Below, one piece after another: positions 63,999-64,000 of a stretch of 64,000 nt of DNA. Location of the stretch: NCBI GenBank assembly GCA_900316835.1, contig ONEL01000001.1, positions 62,001 to 126,000 of the forward strand. Reading direction: 5' to 3'. The notes under the pieces were generated by a model that saw only the letters and a list, made by a program, of their open reading frames with translations, was not told where the DNA came from and made no database searches. The translations under genes were made by a program, and so were the position numbers. The DNA comes from an uncultured Prevotellaceae bacterium (lineage in GTDB: Bacteria > Bacteroidota > Bacteroidia > Bacteroidales > Muribaculaceae). Positions within the stretch are counted from its first letter, which is position 1. Each line of letters opens with the position of its first letter.

Positions 63999-64000
63999 GA

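Overview
The window is ordinary chromosomal DNA of a Bacteroidales bacterium, most probably an intestinal Muribaculaceae-like or related anaerobe. The lineage call rests on several signs. Putative promoters match the Bacteroidetes sigma-A pattern (TTTG, about 19-22 bases, TAnnTTTG), and Shine-Dalgarno sequences are not evident. Family-specific genes are present (DUF4293, DUF5606, DUF354, the SurA/OstA-like/MutL order, NspC). The genus cannot be fixed from the sequence alone. Nearly all genes are complete; only the first (a SurA-type chaperone) is cut by the window edge. I found no tRNA, rRNA, CRISPR array, transposase or prophage.

Layout. 1-4.4 kb: outer-membrane biogenesis (PpiC/SurA-type isomerase, OstA/LptA-like protein) followed by mutL. 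4.4-7.7 kb: two related MFS transporters on the minus strand, beside an inverted repeat pair. 7.9-9.9 kb: groES-groEL with a strong terminator. 10.0-32.9 kb: a large exopolysaccharide or capsule locus. It opens with a promoter and a long leader hairpin and runs as a tightly packed plus-strand operon: initiating phosphoglycosyltransferase, Wza-like, Wzc-like, WecC-like dehydrogenase, EpsG/Wzy-like, a second polytopic membrane protein, GT2, a second glycosyltransferase, an ADH-Gfo/Idh fusion, an alpha/alpha-barrel protein, DUF354, Gfo/Idh, and a barrel-like protein of unknown role. It ends at a terminator inside the 3' end of a minus-strand flippase gene. A second part holds the flippase, a LicD-like transferase, a nucleotidyltransferase-PLP enzyme fusion, an ornithine-cyclodeaminase-like protein and another GT2.

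32.9-43 kb: housekeeping and stress genes (holA, a stand-alone HsdR-N nuclease-like protein, UvrD/PcrA helicase, nspC, M3 peptidase, a TPR protein), then three 66-68 bp tandem repeats between two divergent promoters. 43-56.3 kb: DUF4293, nhaD, an NlpC/P60 lipoprotein, DUF5606, alaS, a MerR-type regulator, a secreted protein with a dockerin-like C-terminus, a DEDDh exonuclease, an S9 peptidase, a TrpB2-like enzyme and an orphan Wza-like lipoprotein.

56.5-64 kb: hydrogen metabolism. A three-gene NAD-linked [FeFe]-hydrogenase (HydB-, HydA-, HydC-like) is followed by a terminator. Next comes a separate gene for an unusual composite hydrogenase. This protein carries the N- and C-terminal iron-sulfur domains of the HydB-like subunit without the flavin/NADH core, joined to a full H-cluster catalytic domain. 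The convergent gene is hydF, a hydrogenase maturation GTPase. The most interesting candidates are this composite hydrogenase, the predicted CDP-amino-alcohol/LicD decoration module of the polysaccharide locus, and the set of poorly characterised sugar-modifying enzymes at 20.4-26.7 kb.
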